In this document: piece after piece, positions 6,682 to 16,240 of the stretch
How positions within the stretch are numbered: position 1 is the first letter of the stretch
Layout: every line of letters starts with the position of its first letter
Source of the DNA: an uncultured Mycoplasmatota bacterium
GTDB lineage: Bacteria; Bacillota_I; Bacilli_A; RF39; UBA660
NCBI GenBank assembly: GCA_947302655.1
Contig: CAMYVW010000001.1
Coordinates: 186,001-250,000, forward strand
Direction of reading: 5' to 3'
DNA: 64,000 nucleotides
Made by a program: the position numbers and the translations under genes
The notes under the pieces: generated by a model
Database searches by the model: none
Told to the model about the DNA's origin: nothing
The model's input: only the letters and a program-made list of their open reading frames with translations

Positions 6682-8823
6682 ATGAATGAAGTAATAATAA
6701 ATGAAGTTAGTAAAATAATAAATATTAAACCAAAGCAAATTGAAGCTGTTATAAAACTTTTAAATGAAGGATCAACAATTCCTTTTATTGCAAGATACAG
6801 AAAAGAAGTTACAGGTTATTTAAATGAAGATGAAATAAGAACTATAAATGATTCTTATAATTATCAATTAAACTTATCTGAGAAAAAGGAAAATGTTATT
6901 AAATTAATTGATGAAAAGAAAATGTTAACTCCCGAAATTAAGGATGCAATTTTAGCGTGTACTAAAATAAGTGAAGTTGATAATATTTATGAACCATTTA
7001 AAGAAGAAAGAAAAACTAAAGGAACAGAAGCTATAAAATTAGGTTTAGAACCACTAGCAAATTTAATTATGAAGTTTCCAAGGGAAACAAGAGAAGAAAT
7101 TGCTAAACCATTCTTAAGTGATAAAGTTATAAGTATTGATATGGCAATTGAAAATGCAGGTTATATTATTGCTGATAAAATAAATACAAATGTTAAATAT
7201 AGAGATTACATAACTGAGAATACGAGAAAATTCGGAACTGTTGAAACGAAGAAAAAGAAAAATAGTGAAGATGAAAATAAATTATATGAAATATATTATG
7301 ATTTTAAAGAAAAAGTATCAAAAATAAAATCATATCAGGTTTTAGCAATATCAAGAGCAACGAAAGAAAAAGTAATAACTTATAATATTGAAAATGACCA
7401 TCAAAGAATGATTGATTATTTAAAAAGTAAGATTCTTTCAGATAGAGATTTTCCTCTTAGAAAAGATTATGAGTTATTTATTGAAGATGCTTATAAAAGA
7501 TTGATATTTCCAAGCATAGAAAGAAATATAAAATCTGAGCTTTTTGATAAAGCAAGTGAAGATGGAATAAAAGAGTTTGGAATTAATCTAGAAAATCTTT
7601 TATTAACTCCACCAATAAAAGAAGCTGTTGTATTAGGTTTTGATCCAGCATTTAGAACCGGATGCAAACTTGCTGTATTATCACCTCAAGGACAGGTTTT
7701 AGAAATAGGAGTTATTTATCCCCATGAACCTAAAAATGATAAAGAAGGTTCTGAAAAAAAATTATTAGAATTAATAAATAAACATCATGTAAATATTATT
7801 GCTATAGGTAATGGAACAGCATCAAGGGAAAGTGAATCATTTGTTGCAGATGTAATAAGAAAAAATAATTTAGATGTAAAATTTGTAATTGTAAGTGAAG
7901 CTGGAGCATCAGTATATTCAGCATCTCCACTTGCTAAAAAAGAATTTCCTGATTATTCAGTCGAACAAAGAAGTGCTGTATCAATTGGAAGAAGGTTACA
8001 AGATGCATTGTCGGAACTTGTTAAAATTGACCCTAAATCAATAGGTATTGGATTATATCAACATGATTTAAAACCAAAAGAGTTAGATGAGGAACTTGAT
8101 TTCGTTGTAAGTAAAATCGTAAACCAAGTTGGTGTAAATGTAAATAGTGCAAGTGAAAGCTTATTATCTCATGTTTCAGGACTTGATAAAAAATCTATTA
8201 AAGGTATTTTGTCATACCGAGATAAACATGGAAAAATAAAAGAAAGAAAAGAACTGGAAAATATTAAAGAGATTAATGAACATACATTTGAACAGTGTGC
8301 TGGTTTCTTAAGAATAGTTGAAGGAATTAATCCACTTGATAAAACAAATATTCACCCTGAGGATTATGAATTAGTAAAAAGTATAATTAATGATATTAAT
8401 TTTGATTTATCATTAATAGGTAAAGCTGAAGGCAAAGAGATATTAGATAAAATTGATGATAATCAAATAATTAATAAATATAATATATCAGTAGATAAAT
8501 TAAATACAATTAAAGATAACCTGATTAATGGTATTATAGATCCAAGATCTGAAATTAAGAAAGTACAATTAAAAAGTGATATATTAACAATAGATGATTT
8601 AAAAGAAGGCATGGAGCTTGAAGGAACTGTAAGAAATGTTTTACCATTTGGTGCATTTATAGATATTGGATTACATGATGATGCTCTTTTACATATTTCC
8701 AAAATGAGCACAGAATTTGTATCTCATCCTAATGAATTACTTAAGGTTGGAGATATCATTAATGTTTATGTTTCTGATATTGATAAAAATAAACAAAGAG
8801 TTGGGTTAAGCTTAATAAAATAA
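6682..8823 (+). CDS. tex: Tex-family transcription accessory/RNA-binding protein
   Basis: About 713 aa, a cytosolic nucleic-acid-binding protein of the Tex/Spt6 family (B. subtilis YdcI). Order of parts: N-terminal helical Tex region with the PFIARYRKEVTG signature near residue 30, an RNase H-like YqgF domain around 320-430 (LGFDPAFRTGCKLAVL), helix-hairpin-helix repeats around 490-560, and a C-terminal S1 RNA-binding domain from about 640 (GTVRNVLPFGAFIDIG). ATG 6682 is preferred over ATG 6661: SD aaagga sits at 6667-6672, and a TATAAT at about 6646 would place the upstream ATG at the transcript's 5' end. Full length for the family. Confidence 0.93.
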   Translation: MNEVIINEVSKIINIKPKQIEAVIKLLNEGSTIPFIARYRKEVTGYLNEDEIRTINDSYNYQLNLSEKKENVIKLIDEKKMLTPEIKDAILACTKISEVDNIYEPFKEERKTKGTEAIKLGLEPLANLIMKFPRETREEIAKPFLSDKVISIDMAIENAGYIIADKINTNVKYRDYITENTRKFGTVETKKKKNSEDENKLYEIYYDFKEKVSKIKSYQVLAISRATKEKVITYNIENDHQRMIDYLKSKILSDRDFPLRKDYELFIEDAYKRLIFPSIERNIKSELFDKASEDGIKEFGINLENLLLTPPIKEAVVLGFDPAFRTGCKLAVLSPQGQVLEIGVIYPHEPKNDKEGSEKKLLELINKHHVNIIAIGNGTASRESESFVADVIRKNNLDVKFVIVSEAGASVYSASPLAKKEFPDYSVEQRSAVSIGRRLQDALSELVKIDPKSIGIGLYQHDLKPKELDEELDFVVSKIVNQVGVNVNSASESLLSHVSGLDKKSIKGILSYRDKHGKIKERKELENIKEINEHTFEQCAGFLRIVEGINPLDKTNIHPEDYELVKSIINDINFDLSLIGKAEGKEILDKIDDNQIINKYNISVDKLNTIKDNLINGIIDPRSEIKKVQLKSDILTIDDLKEGMELEGTVRNVLPFGAFIDIGLHDDALLHISKMSTEFVSHPNELLKVGDIINVYVSDIDKNKQRVGLSLIK

Positions 8824-8898
8824 TTAAAAAATCTTTACATTTATATTTAATAAAATTATAATGAATATATAGGATACTTTTGTATTAGTGGGGTATAT

Positions 8899-9903
8899 AT
8901 GGCAAGTAATGGATTGTATTCAAGAGAAGATGAAACATTTGTAAAAAAACTGTTAGAACATGGTGTTCTTCTTGACGAATTTGTTAACAGATTCGGATTT
9001 ACACAAGAACAAATTACAGCCATGTTTCAATCCTTTAGAAAAGATTTTTATCGTGTCTTCATTATTGAAAAATGTGGGGATTTATGGCTTGTTTTAAAAC
9101 CAGATTACATGAAGTTCATGGGATATAATGATAAAATCATAACTAAGAAAAACGTCTTAAAAATATGCTTAACTGCCGATCCACATTTTGGTTCTGTAAA
9201 CGATAACCCAGGAATAATGGACAAAGTAGAAGAATTTTGTACTGGAGAAGGCATAGAACACATTGTATATTTAGGCGATACCAGAGAAGGTACTGAATAT
9301 TACATAAAAAAATATGCAAAAGGAAAATGCCGATGTGAACTTGATGAAGAAAGTGAACTTGAATATTTAAATCAAAATATTCCTTATAATAAGTTAACAA
9401 CAAAACATATTCTTGAAACTAATCATGATGTTTTTTCAGATGATGGTATATCTCGTGATTTTGTTAAACAATTACGTGATAAATATGGTAGAGAAGATTT
9501 AAAAGTTACTGGTTTTGACTACGCTGAACTTCCAGTTAATGGAGATACGTTATATTTAAACCATGGGTATGTAAGAGATTTCTCTGATTTCGATTACGAG
9601 AATGAAAGTAGATTATATTTATGTGGTCACTCACATAGATCATTAAGTAGAAATAATTTAGAACGTGGTTACTTTGTTGAGTATGTAACAACACTAAGTA
9701 ATATTGAACATAAAAATAGAAATAGGCCTGATGAAGAGAATAATTTCTATGTCGGTTTTGAAGTATTAGAAATAGAGTTTAATGATAACAAGTCATTTAA
9801 TAATGTTTTAATAACAAGATATAAAACAACAAACTCTCCATATAGTAAACCGGAGGCTCTTCCTCATCAAGACTTAATAGAATTTAGTCGTGTTAGAAAA
9901 TAA
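8899..9903 (+). CDS. Calcineurin-like metallophosphoesterase
   Basis: 334 aa. The five metal-ligand blocks are present in order: ADPHFG near residue 94, LGDTREG near 126, TNHDVF near 174 (the usual GNHD with Thr for Gly), LNHGYV near 222 and CGHSHRS near 248. This is a dinuclear-metal phosphodiesterase/phosphatase fold, substrate unknown. The first 85 residues lie outside the catalytic domain and look like a small helical, possibly winged-helix domain. A ggggt SD precedes the ATG. Monocistronic as far as can be seen. Confidence 0.85.
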   Translation: MASNGLYSREDETFVKKLLEHGVLLDEFVNRFGFTQEQITAMFQSFRKDFYRVFIIEKCGDLWLVLKPDYMKFMGYNDKIITKKNVLKICLTADPHFGSVNDNPGIMDKVEEFCTGEGIEHIVYLGDTREGTEYYIKKYAKGKCRCELDEESELEYLNQNIPYNKLTTKHILETNHDVFSDDGISRDFVKQLRDKYGREDLKVTGFDYAELPVNGDTLYLNHGYVRDFSDFDYENESRLYLCGHSHRSLSRNNLERGYFVEYVTTLSNIEHKNRNRPDEENNFYVGFEVLEIEFNDNKSFNNVLITRYKTTNSPYSKPEALPHQDLIEFSRVRK

Positions 9904-9957
9904 CCGACTTTTTTTATTTATATGTTATTATATATATTATATAAGAGGTAATAAAAT

Positions 9958-11190
9958 ATGAAAAAGAAATTAATTATTATTTCAGTTATTATTGCACTGT
10001 TATTAAGTAGCATAATTATTTTTATGTTAATAAAAAACAAAAAAGAGAAAAAGATAGTTTATACAGATGCTTTAATAGATGAAAATATAAATGTAGTAAA
10101 AGATCTTAATATTGAGTTTGGAAAAATCTCATATCTTAAAGATTATATTTTTATTAATGATGGTGATTTTAAAAATTTAGAAATTAAGTATGAAGAATTA
10201 GGAGAAGTTGAAGTTAAATTTTCATATAAAAATGATTTAGGAGAAAATTATCGTTATATAAAATTTAACGTTGTTGATACTACTAAGCCATATATTTCTG
10301 TACCTTCATATAAAACGGTATTAATAAATTCAGATACTGAATTTATATATGATTTTTTCTGTGCTGATAATCATGATAAAGATGTAAAAAGAGTATTAGA
10401 AGGTGAATATGATCTTGGTAAAGTGGGAACATATAAAGCTAAATATATTGCAACAGATTTGTCAGGTAATTCTTCAGAAAAAGAATTAACAATAAATGTC
10501 GTTGAAACTATCCCAAAACAACAACCAAATAAAGAATCACAAATTAATTATATAAATTATTCTGATATATATAATGAATATAAAAATGATAATACAAAAA
10601 TAGGTATAGATATATCAAGATGGCAAGGCGATGTTGATTTTGATTTACTTAAAGAAAACAATGTAGAATTCATTATGATAAGACTAGGTGGTCAAAATGG
10701 TATAGATGGAGATTATTATATTGATTCTAAGTTTGAAAGAAATATAGAAGAAGCAACTAAAAGAGGATTTGATATAGGAGTATATTTTTATAGTTATGCT
10801 TACACTAATGAAGAAGCTATCAAACAAGCAAAGTACGTTATAGAAAACTTAAAAGACTATAAATTAACATTACCAATTGTATTTGACTGGGAGTGTTGGA
10901 ACAAGTTTAATGACATGCATATAAGTTTATATGATATAACAAAAGTACAAGACACATTTTTAAACTATGTTATAAAAAAAGGATATAAAGCTTCAAGATA
11001 TGGAAGTAAGAATTATTTAACTAATGTATGGCAAGATTCAAAACATTTAACATGGCTTGCACATTACGTTATAAATACTAATTATGAAGGAACTTATTTT
11101 ATGTGGCAAAGATGTGATACAGGTAAGATTCCTGGAATAAATGGAGCTGTTGATATTGATATATTATATTTAGATAATTATGACCTATAA
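9958..11190 (+). CDS. Membrane-anchored GH25 lysozyme with Ig-like domain
   Basis: 410 aa cell-wall muramidase. Residues 5-25 are an N-terminal hydrophobic anchor or signal. About residues 100-185 form a bacterial Ig-like/cadherin-like domain (VVDTTKPYIS then GTYKAKYIATDLSGN). The GH25 domain starts near 213 with IGIDISRWQG (Asp218) and contains FDWECW with Asp310 and Glu312, the catalytic acidic residues of this family, which cleaves the MurNAc-GlcNAc bond. The enzyme should act on peptidoglycan outside the membrane. SD aagaggt precedes the ATG. It may be cotranscribed with the small membrane protein 26 nt downstream. Confidence 0.92.
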   Translation: MKKKLIIISVIIALLLSSIIIFMLIKNKKEKKIVYTDALIDENINVVKDLNIEFGKISYLKDYIFINDGDFKNLEIKYEELGEVEVKFSYKNDLGENYRYIKFNVVDTTKPYISVPSYKTVLINSDTEFIYDFFCADNHDKDVKRVLEGEYDLGKVGTYKAKYIATDLSGNSSEKELTINVVETIPKQQPNKESQINYINYSDIYNEYKNDNTKIGIDISRWQGDVDFDLLKENNVEFIMIRLGGQNGIDGDYYIDSKFERNIEEATKRGFDIGVYFYSYAYTNEEAIKQAKYVIENLKDYKLTLPIVFDWECWNKFNDMHISLYDITKVQDTFLNYVIKKGYKASRYGSKNYLTNVWQDSKHLTWLAHYVINTNYEGTYFMWQRCDTGKIPGINGAVDIDILYLDNYDL

Positions 11191-11216
11191 TTCATAGAAT
11201 TATATAGGTGATAATT

Positions 11217-11735
11217 TTGAAAGAAATATTATGTACATTTTTAATATATTCTATTATAGGAACTATTTTACATTTTACTTATAAATTGAGTAAGAGAAAT
11301 ATCATTGTTGGATTTTTTTCATCAATAAACGAATCAACCTGGGAACATATTAAGTTATTATTAACTCCAATATTTTTATATAACACAATAAAGTATTTAT
11401 TTGGTTATCAAACCAATTATTTTATAATGCTATTATTAGAGCTTCTTACTGCTATAGTTGGAATAATAACTTTTTATAAAATAAAATTAAAAATAATTGG
11501 TAACAAGTTACCAATTATTAATATTTTAATATTTTATATAACCGCATTATTATGTTCTATATTTGGTTACTATATTCAAAACATTTATATAAATGAATTA
11601 TTAAATATAATTTCCGCATTTGGATCAATGATAATATATATTTTATATATATTATTTACCGTATGTCCTCCTAAAAATAATCTTTTTAAAGATCCCATTA
11701 CAGGTAGTTATGGTATTAACTGTGTAAAGAATTAA
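11217..11735 (+). CDS. DUF6512-like membrane protein
   Basis: About 172 aa, mostly hydrophobic with five or six membrane segments. The N-terminal pattern (FFSSINESTWEHIKLLLTP) is typical of the DUF6512 family of small integral membrane proteins with no known function. TTG 11217 is chosen as start: SD taggtg at 11205-11210 gives the same spacing used by many genes here, while the GTG at 11208 is inside the SD. Just downstream of the GH25 lysozyme gene, so a cell-envelope role is possible but not shown. Confidence 0.7.
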   Translation: MKEILCTFLIYSIIGTILHFTYKLSKRNIIVGFFSSINESTWEHIKLLLTPIFLYNTIKYLFGYQTNYFIMLLLELLTAIVGIITFYKIKLKIIGNKLPIINILIFYITALLCSIFGYYIQNIYINELLNIISAFGSMIIYILYILFTVCPPKNNLFKDPITGSYGINCVKN

Positions 11736-11793
11736 ATAAATTATATATTTAATAATCTTTTTATTTGTTATACTAACTATAGAGGTAGATATT

Positions 11794-12216
11794 ATGAAAA
11801 ATAATAAAGGATTTACTTTAGTAGAACTTCTTGCAGTTATAACTGTAATAGGTGTTATACTAGCACTTGCAACAACTGCAGCTGTATCAACTATGAATAG
11901 AGGAAGAAAAAGAGCTGAGAAATTATCTGCTAAAGATTATGTTACTGCAGTAAATGATTATAATTATATATCTAATAGTAGTGAGAAAATATCCACAGTA
12001 AATACAAGTTGTACGGCTTTATCAACAAATATAATAAGATGTAAAATAGAAGGAACCAATGGTCTTTCAGTTAAAATAAAAGATTCTGTTGATGGAAAAC
12101 TACCTAAATCTGGTACTGTTGATATAAATACAACAACTTATAAAGTTACTAGTGCAAAAATAAAAGTTAAGAACTATACAGTTATTTATGATAGTGCAAA
12201 ATATAAAATAAAATAA
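11794..12216 (+). CDS. Type IV pilin-like (pseudopilin) protein
   Basis: 140 aa. The N-terminus MKNNKGFTLVELLAV is a class III prepilin leader: cleavage and methylation are expected between Gly6 and Phe7, with the conserved Glu at mature position 5 and a hydrophobic helix to about residue 30. The C-terminal globular part is small and contains two Cys (residues 69 and 79) close together, which could form a disulphide. It is a single gene with its own terminator; no pilus assembly gene is nearby. Confidence 0.85.
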   Translation: MKNNKGFTLVELLAVITVIGVILALATTAAVSTMNRGRKRAEKLSAKDYVTAVNDYNYISNSSEKISTVNTSCTALSTNIIRCKIEGTNGLSVKIKDSVDGKLPKSGTVDINTTTYKVTSAKIKVKNYTVIYDSAKYKIK

Positions 12217-12241
12217 TCAATGATCAATTGATTATTTTTTT
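12212..12241 (+). terminator. Terminator after pilin-like gene
   Basis: aataatcaat (12212-12221) pairs with attgattatt (12227-12236), followed by T residues. Confidence 0.8.
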
Positions 12242-12290
12242 ATGTATCAATATAAAAAATATGTTAAAATAAATGCTGAAGGTGATTATT

Positions 12291-13397
12291 ATGTACTATT
12301 TTGATTATTCTGCAACAACAAAAACTGATCCAAAAGTTTTAGAGCGATTTAATGAAGTATCACAAAATTATTTTGGAAATGCTAATTCTTCATATCAGTA
12401 TGCAAAAGATTGTAAAAGTATTATTGATCAAAGCAGCGATATAATCGCCAATTATTTTAATGTTTTACCAAATGAAATTATATATACAAGTGGCGCAAGT
12501 GAAGCAAATAATCTTGCTATAAAAGGTGTTGCTGAACTTACTAATAAAAAACATATAATAACTACTAAAGTTGAGCATTCATCAGTTGTTAGTACTTTAG
12601 GTTATTTACAATCAAAAGGATATAAAGTTGATTTTGTAAATATGACTAAAGAAGGAACTGTTGATATAGAACATTTAAAATCATTAATTAATGATGATAC
12701 TTTTTTAGTAACTATGTGTGGTGTTGATAGTGAACTTGGAATTAAACAACCAATTGATGAAATTGGTAATATCTTAAAAGATTATGATGATATAATTTTC
12801 CATGTTGATATCACTCAGTGCTTAGGAAAAGTACCAATTAATTTAGATAATATTGATTTAGCATCTTTTTCTGGTCATAAAATTTTTGCTCCTAAAGGAA
12901 TTGGTGCTTTAATCAAAAAAAATACAGTTAAATTATCTCCATTAATTCATGGTGGTAAATCAACAACAGTTTATAGAAGTGGTACTCCACAAAATGAATT
13001 AATTGCATCACTTGCAAAAGCAATTGAACTAATAGGTCCAAATGTTGAAAAAAACTACGAAATAGTTAAAGAGTTGAATTCTTATTTAAGGGATAGCTTA
13101 AAAGATATTGCTTTATTTAATTCAACTGATAAATCAATTCCGAATGTTTTAAATATTAGTTTACCTAATGTTTCAAAACAAGATATTCAAAATTATTTAT
13201 CAAAATATGAAATATATGTTTCATTAAATACAGCATGTAGTTTAAATAATGATTATAGTAAAACTGTATATGAATTATATAACGATATGGAACGTGCAAA
13301 GTCATCTATAAGAATCAGTTTATCTTATAAAACTACTAAAGAAGAAATTGATTATTTAGTATCTAAAATTAGGAGTTATTTAAATGAAAATAATTAA
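12291..13397 (+). CDS. Cysteine desulfurase family protein (NifS/IscS-like), copy 1
   Basis: 368 aa, PLP-dependent fold-type I enzyme that removes sulfur from cysteine to give alanine and a protein persulfide. FDYSATTKTDP marks the N-terminus, SGASEANNLAI the cofactor phosphate region, SFSGHKIFAPKG the PLP-binding Lys, and NTACSLNN the active-site Cys loop. ATG 12291 is chosen: SD aaggtgat lies just upstream. It overlaps the thioredoxin gene by 14 nt and is followed by a DsbD-like gene, so it may serve a thiol or persulfide pathway different from the thiI-linked copy at 40891. The sulfur acceptor is unknown. Confidence 0.9.
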   Translation: MYYFDYSATTKTDPKVLERFNEVSQNYFGNANSSYQYAKDCKSIIDQSSDIIANYFNVLPNEIIYTSGASEANNLAIKGVAELTNKKHIITTKVEHSSVVSTLGYLQSKGYKVDFVNMTKEGTVDIEHLKSLINDDTFLVTMCGVDSELGIKQPIDEIGNILKDYDDIIFHVDITQCLGKVPINLDNIDLASFSGHKIFAPKGIGALIKKNTVKLSPLIHGGKSTTVYRSGTPQNELIASLAKAIELIGPNVEKNYEIVKELNSYLRDSLKDIALFNSTDKSIPNVLNISLPNVSKQDIQNYLSKYEIYVSLNTACSLNNDYSKTVYELYNDMERAKSSIRISLSYKTTKEEIDYLVSKIRSYLNENN

Positions 13398-13638
13398 GAT
13401 ATCTGCACTTTGGTGTCCTTCATGTTTAATAATGAACGATGTAATTGATGATGTTGTTAATGAAAAAAATATTGAGTTAATTAAATATGACTTTGATTTA
13501 GATGCAAATATTGTTGAAAAATATAATGTAGGTAATATCTTACCAGTATTAATATTATTAAATGATAAAGATGAAGAGATAAAAAGGATAGTTGGGGAAC
13601 ATTCAAAAAAAGAAATTTTTGAATTTATAGAAGGGTAG
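13384..13638 (+). CDS. Thioredoxin-like protein
   Basis: 84 aa, cytosolic thioredoxin fold. The redox motif is WCPSC at residues 10-14, and a cis-Pro is present in NILPVLILL. It is shorter than classical thioredoxin (about 105 aa). The start overlaps the end of the cysteine desulfurase gene by 14 nt, with SD aggag at about 13371-13375. The next gene starts 5 nt downstream. Probably the cytosolic electron donor for the membrane thiol transporter that follows; this is inferred from position. Confidence 0.85.
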   Translation: MKIIKISALWCPSCLIMNDVIDDVVNEKNIELIKYDFDLDANIVEKYNVGNILPVLILLNDKDEEIKRIVGEHSKKEIFEFIEG

Positions 13639-13643
13639 TTTAT

Positions 13644-14861
13644 ATGAAAAGTAACATAAAAAAAATATTGTTCCTATGCATTATGTTTGCACTACTTACT
13701 ATTCCTTTAAGTGTAAATGCAAAAAAAGAAGATAAACAGAAGATATATATGTTTTATGGTGATGGTTGTCCACATTGTAAAGCAGAAGAAGAGTATCTAG
13801 ATAAAATTCTCAAAAAGGAAAAATATAGTAACTACGAACTTGAGAAATATGAAGTTTGGTACAATAGTGAAAATGCTAAAAAAGCAGATGAAGTTGGCGA
13901 TATATTAGAAGTACCAGCAACCAGTATTCCGTATTTAATTATTGGAACAAACGTAGTTATTGGTTATAACTCAAGTTATGATTATAAAATAACCGTTCTT
14001 TTAGATTTTTATAAAAATAAAGAATATCAAGATCCAGCAGGTGATTATCTACATAATAAAAATACTAAAGATTTAGATTATCTACATTATGATAGTACTA
14101 ATGATGAATATGATGTACCAGTTCTTGGTAAGATAGATGCTAAATCAGTATCACTTCTTTTACTTTCAATTGTTATTGGTACTATTGATGGATTTAATCC
14201 ATGCGCTATGTGGATCTTATTATTCCTTCTTAGTTTATTAATATCAAATAAAGATAGAAAGAAAATGTGGATATTAGGTTTAACATTTATCTTAACAAGT
14301 GGATTCATATATCTATGCTTCATGCTTTCATGGCTTAGCGTTGCTAAGTATACTACAGGCATAATTTTTGTAAGATATTTAATTGGTGTCTTTGCTATTA
14401 TCTTTGGTTTAGTAAATGTCTTTAGGTATATAAAATCAGTTAAACAAAAAGATGTAGGTTGTGATGTAACTGATGCTAAAAAGAAAAGAAGAATAATGGA
14501 TAAAATAAGAAATATTTTATCTGAAAACAAACTTCTTTTAGCAGCAATTGGTATTGCACTCCTTGCAGTATCTGTAAACATGATTGAGCTATTATGTTCA
14601 CTTGGATTACCAGTTATGTATACTGAGATACTTGGTTTAAACAATTTAAGTTCTTTTGAGTATGGTTTTTATATATTTATTTACATGTTATTCTTCCTAA
14701 TAGATGACTTAATTATTTTCTTTATTGCAATGAAAACATTTAAAGTTAAAGGAATTTCTAATAAATATATGAAGTATTCACACTTAATAGGTGGAATAAT
14801 AATGCTTCTAATTGGTATTATTATGGTAGTTAAACCAAACTGGATAATGCTTAATTTTTAA
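13644..14861 (+). CDS. Thioredoxin/CcdA (DsbD-like) transmembrane thiol relay protein
   Basis: 405 aa. A signal sequence (about 1-26, ending SVNA) leads into an extracytoplasmic thioredoxin-like domain with GCPHC (Cys42, Cys45) and a cis-Pro in ATSIPYL near 96. From about residue 165 there are six membrane segments of the CcdA/DsbD type; Cys187 in FNPCAMW and Cys318 in LLCSLGLP match the two intramembrane Cys of that family. Predicted role: move reducing equivalents from a cytosolic thioredoxin (the preceding gene) to the CPHC domain outside. The natural substrate outside is unknown. The SD (agaagg) is modest. A terminator follows. Confidence 0.85.
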   Translation: MKSNIKKILFLCIMFALLTIPLSVNAKKEDKQKIYMFYGDGCPHCKAEEEYLDKILKKEKYSNYELEKYEVWYNSENAKKADEVGDILEVPATSIPYLIIGTNVVIGYNSSYDYKITVLLDFYKNKEYQDPAGDYLHNKNTKDLDYLHYDSTNDEYDVPVLGKIDAKSVSLLLLSIVIGTIDGFNPCAMWILLFLLSLLISNKDRKKMWILGLTFILTSGFIYLCFMLSWLSVAKYTTGIIFVRYLIGVFAIIFGLVNVFRYIKSVKQKDVGCDVTDAKKKRRIMDKIRNILSENKLLLAAIGIALLAVSVNMIELLCSLGLPVMYTEILGLNNLSSFEYGFYIFIYMLFFLIDDLIIFFIAMKTFKVKGISNKYMKYSHLIGGIIMLLIGIIMVVKPNWIMLNF

Positions 14862-14892
14862 AGAATTAGATGTTAATCTAATTCTTTTTTAT
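14860..14892 (+). terminator. Terminator of desulfurase-thioredoxin-CcdA operon
   Basis: aaagaattaga (14860-14870) pairs with tctaattcttt (14877-14887), followed by T residues. Confidence 0.85.
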
Positions 14893-14979
14893 TATGTATA
14901 ATGTTTTACACAAATTATTCTTTATTATTGTTATGAATTAAAATACTTTATAAAATAAATATAGATAGTAGGCGATTAT

Positions 14980-16185
14980 ATGAATAATGAAGAACCACTT
15001 GATTTTTCCTGGGCTACATATAAAGATCCAGATAAAGTTGAAAAATATTTAGAAACTTATGAACCAAAAAATAATGTTATAAATAAAAAGCCATTAAATA
15101 ATGTTAAAAGTAGTGTTTCAAAAAAGGTAGTAAAAACAGCAAAGTTTTCGATAAGTGATAAACAAAGGAAAACTATCACTTGGATAAGTATTTTTGTTGC
15201 ATCTACAATGGCTTTTAATATTGTTAGTGCAAAAGCTAAAAAGATTAGTGCGAGTAATGATAATGATACAATCTCAAGTATTGGTTCGGGTTTAATGATA
15301 GATGATAGTAGCGTGAAAATAAACGATATTAAAGATGAAGAAACTTTTACTATCAATCCAGAAATTGATAATAATGATACTAAAGTAATAGAACACGTTA
15401 CTCCTGAAGATGAAATAAAAGATAACAGTTTTATTGAAAATAAACATACACAAATAAATAATATCAATCAAAACATAATTGAAACTAATAAGTCTTATAA
15501 AGATGTTTGTATCAATGTTTCCGAAAAAGCAGCTAATTATTTAACTGATGATGTATATAATACTATAATTAATAATTATAAGGACTCTATAATAAAATAT
15601 TCTGAAATGTATGGTGTAGATCCTAATATAGTAGCTGGTTTAATTATGGTTGAATCTCCTGATTATGATATAAATAATGATCATGATTTCCATAAAATTG
15701 GTCTTGGTCAATATAAGGGTGAATATTTTGATAATGATACTTTTACAACATATAACTTTAAAAAAGGAGAGATGGAGTCATATACAGTTCATGCAGATAA
15801 TTTATATGCTAATCCGGATGAACAAATAAAAATGATATGCATAACTTTAGCAACATCTACAAAATTATACGATTATAATTTAGTTGCTACTTTAGAACAT
15901 CATAATAAAGGATGTGGTTCTGTAAAAGATGCTCTTGAAGACATAATGATTGAAAAAGGATATGACAACATAAAAGAAGTACAAAACTATGAAGATCAAA
16001 ATGAGATAGTAAGTCACATACAAAAAATAGGCGATCCAAGATATTCACAAAAAATAGTATATTGTGCATGTAAATGTTTAGAAAACAAAGTCTTTGGTGA
16101 AAAGGATAATATAGTATTTAAAGATTATGAAAATAATATGGAACATATTACAAATCTTTCTTATAATACGATGCAAAGATCGTAA
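14980..16185 (+). CDS. Single-pass membrane protein with lysozyme-like (SLT-type) domain
   Basis: 401 aa. Residues 1-62 are cytosolic and polar, residues 66-85 span the membrane, and a low-complexity linker rich in Asp/Asn/Ile reaches to about 190. From about 200 the pattern YSEMYGVDPNIVAGLIMVES, then IGLGQYKG and a later THN-like ATLEHHNKGCG, resembles a soluble-lytic-transglycosylase fold with Glu225 in the catalytic position. Expected to act on peptidoglycan outside the membrane. The match is by motif layout only, so a catalytically silent relative is possible. Four Cys lie in the C-terminal third. Confidence 0.65.
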   Translation: MNNEEPLDFSWATYKDPDKVEKYLETYEPKNNVINKKPLNNVKSSVSKKVVKTAKFSISDKQRKTITWISIFVASTMAFNIVSAKAKKISASNDNDTISSIGSGLMIDDSSVKINDIKDEETFTINPEIDNNDTKVIEHVTPEDEIKDNSFIENKHTQINNINQNIIETNKSYKDVCINVSEKAANYLTDDVYNTIINNYKDSIIKYSEMYGVDPNIVAGLIMVESPDYDINNDHDFHKIGLGQYKGEYFDNDTFTTYNFKKGEMESYTVHADNLYANPDEQIKMICITLATSTKLYDYNLVATLEHHNKGCGSVKDALEDIMIEKGYDNIKEVQNYEDQNEIVSHIQKIGDPRYSQKIVYCACKCLENKVFGEKDNIVFKDYENNMEHITNLSYNTMQRS

Positions 16186-16240
16186 AATTGCAAAGTAGAT
16201 AAAAATTAGGTATAATTAACTAACGAAAAGGTGATTAACT

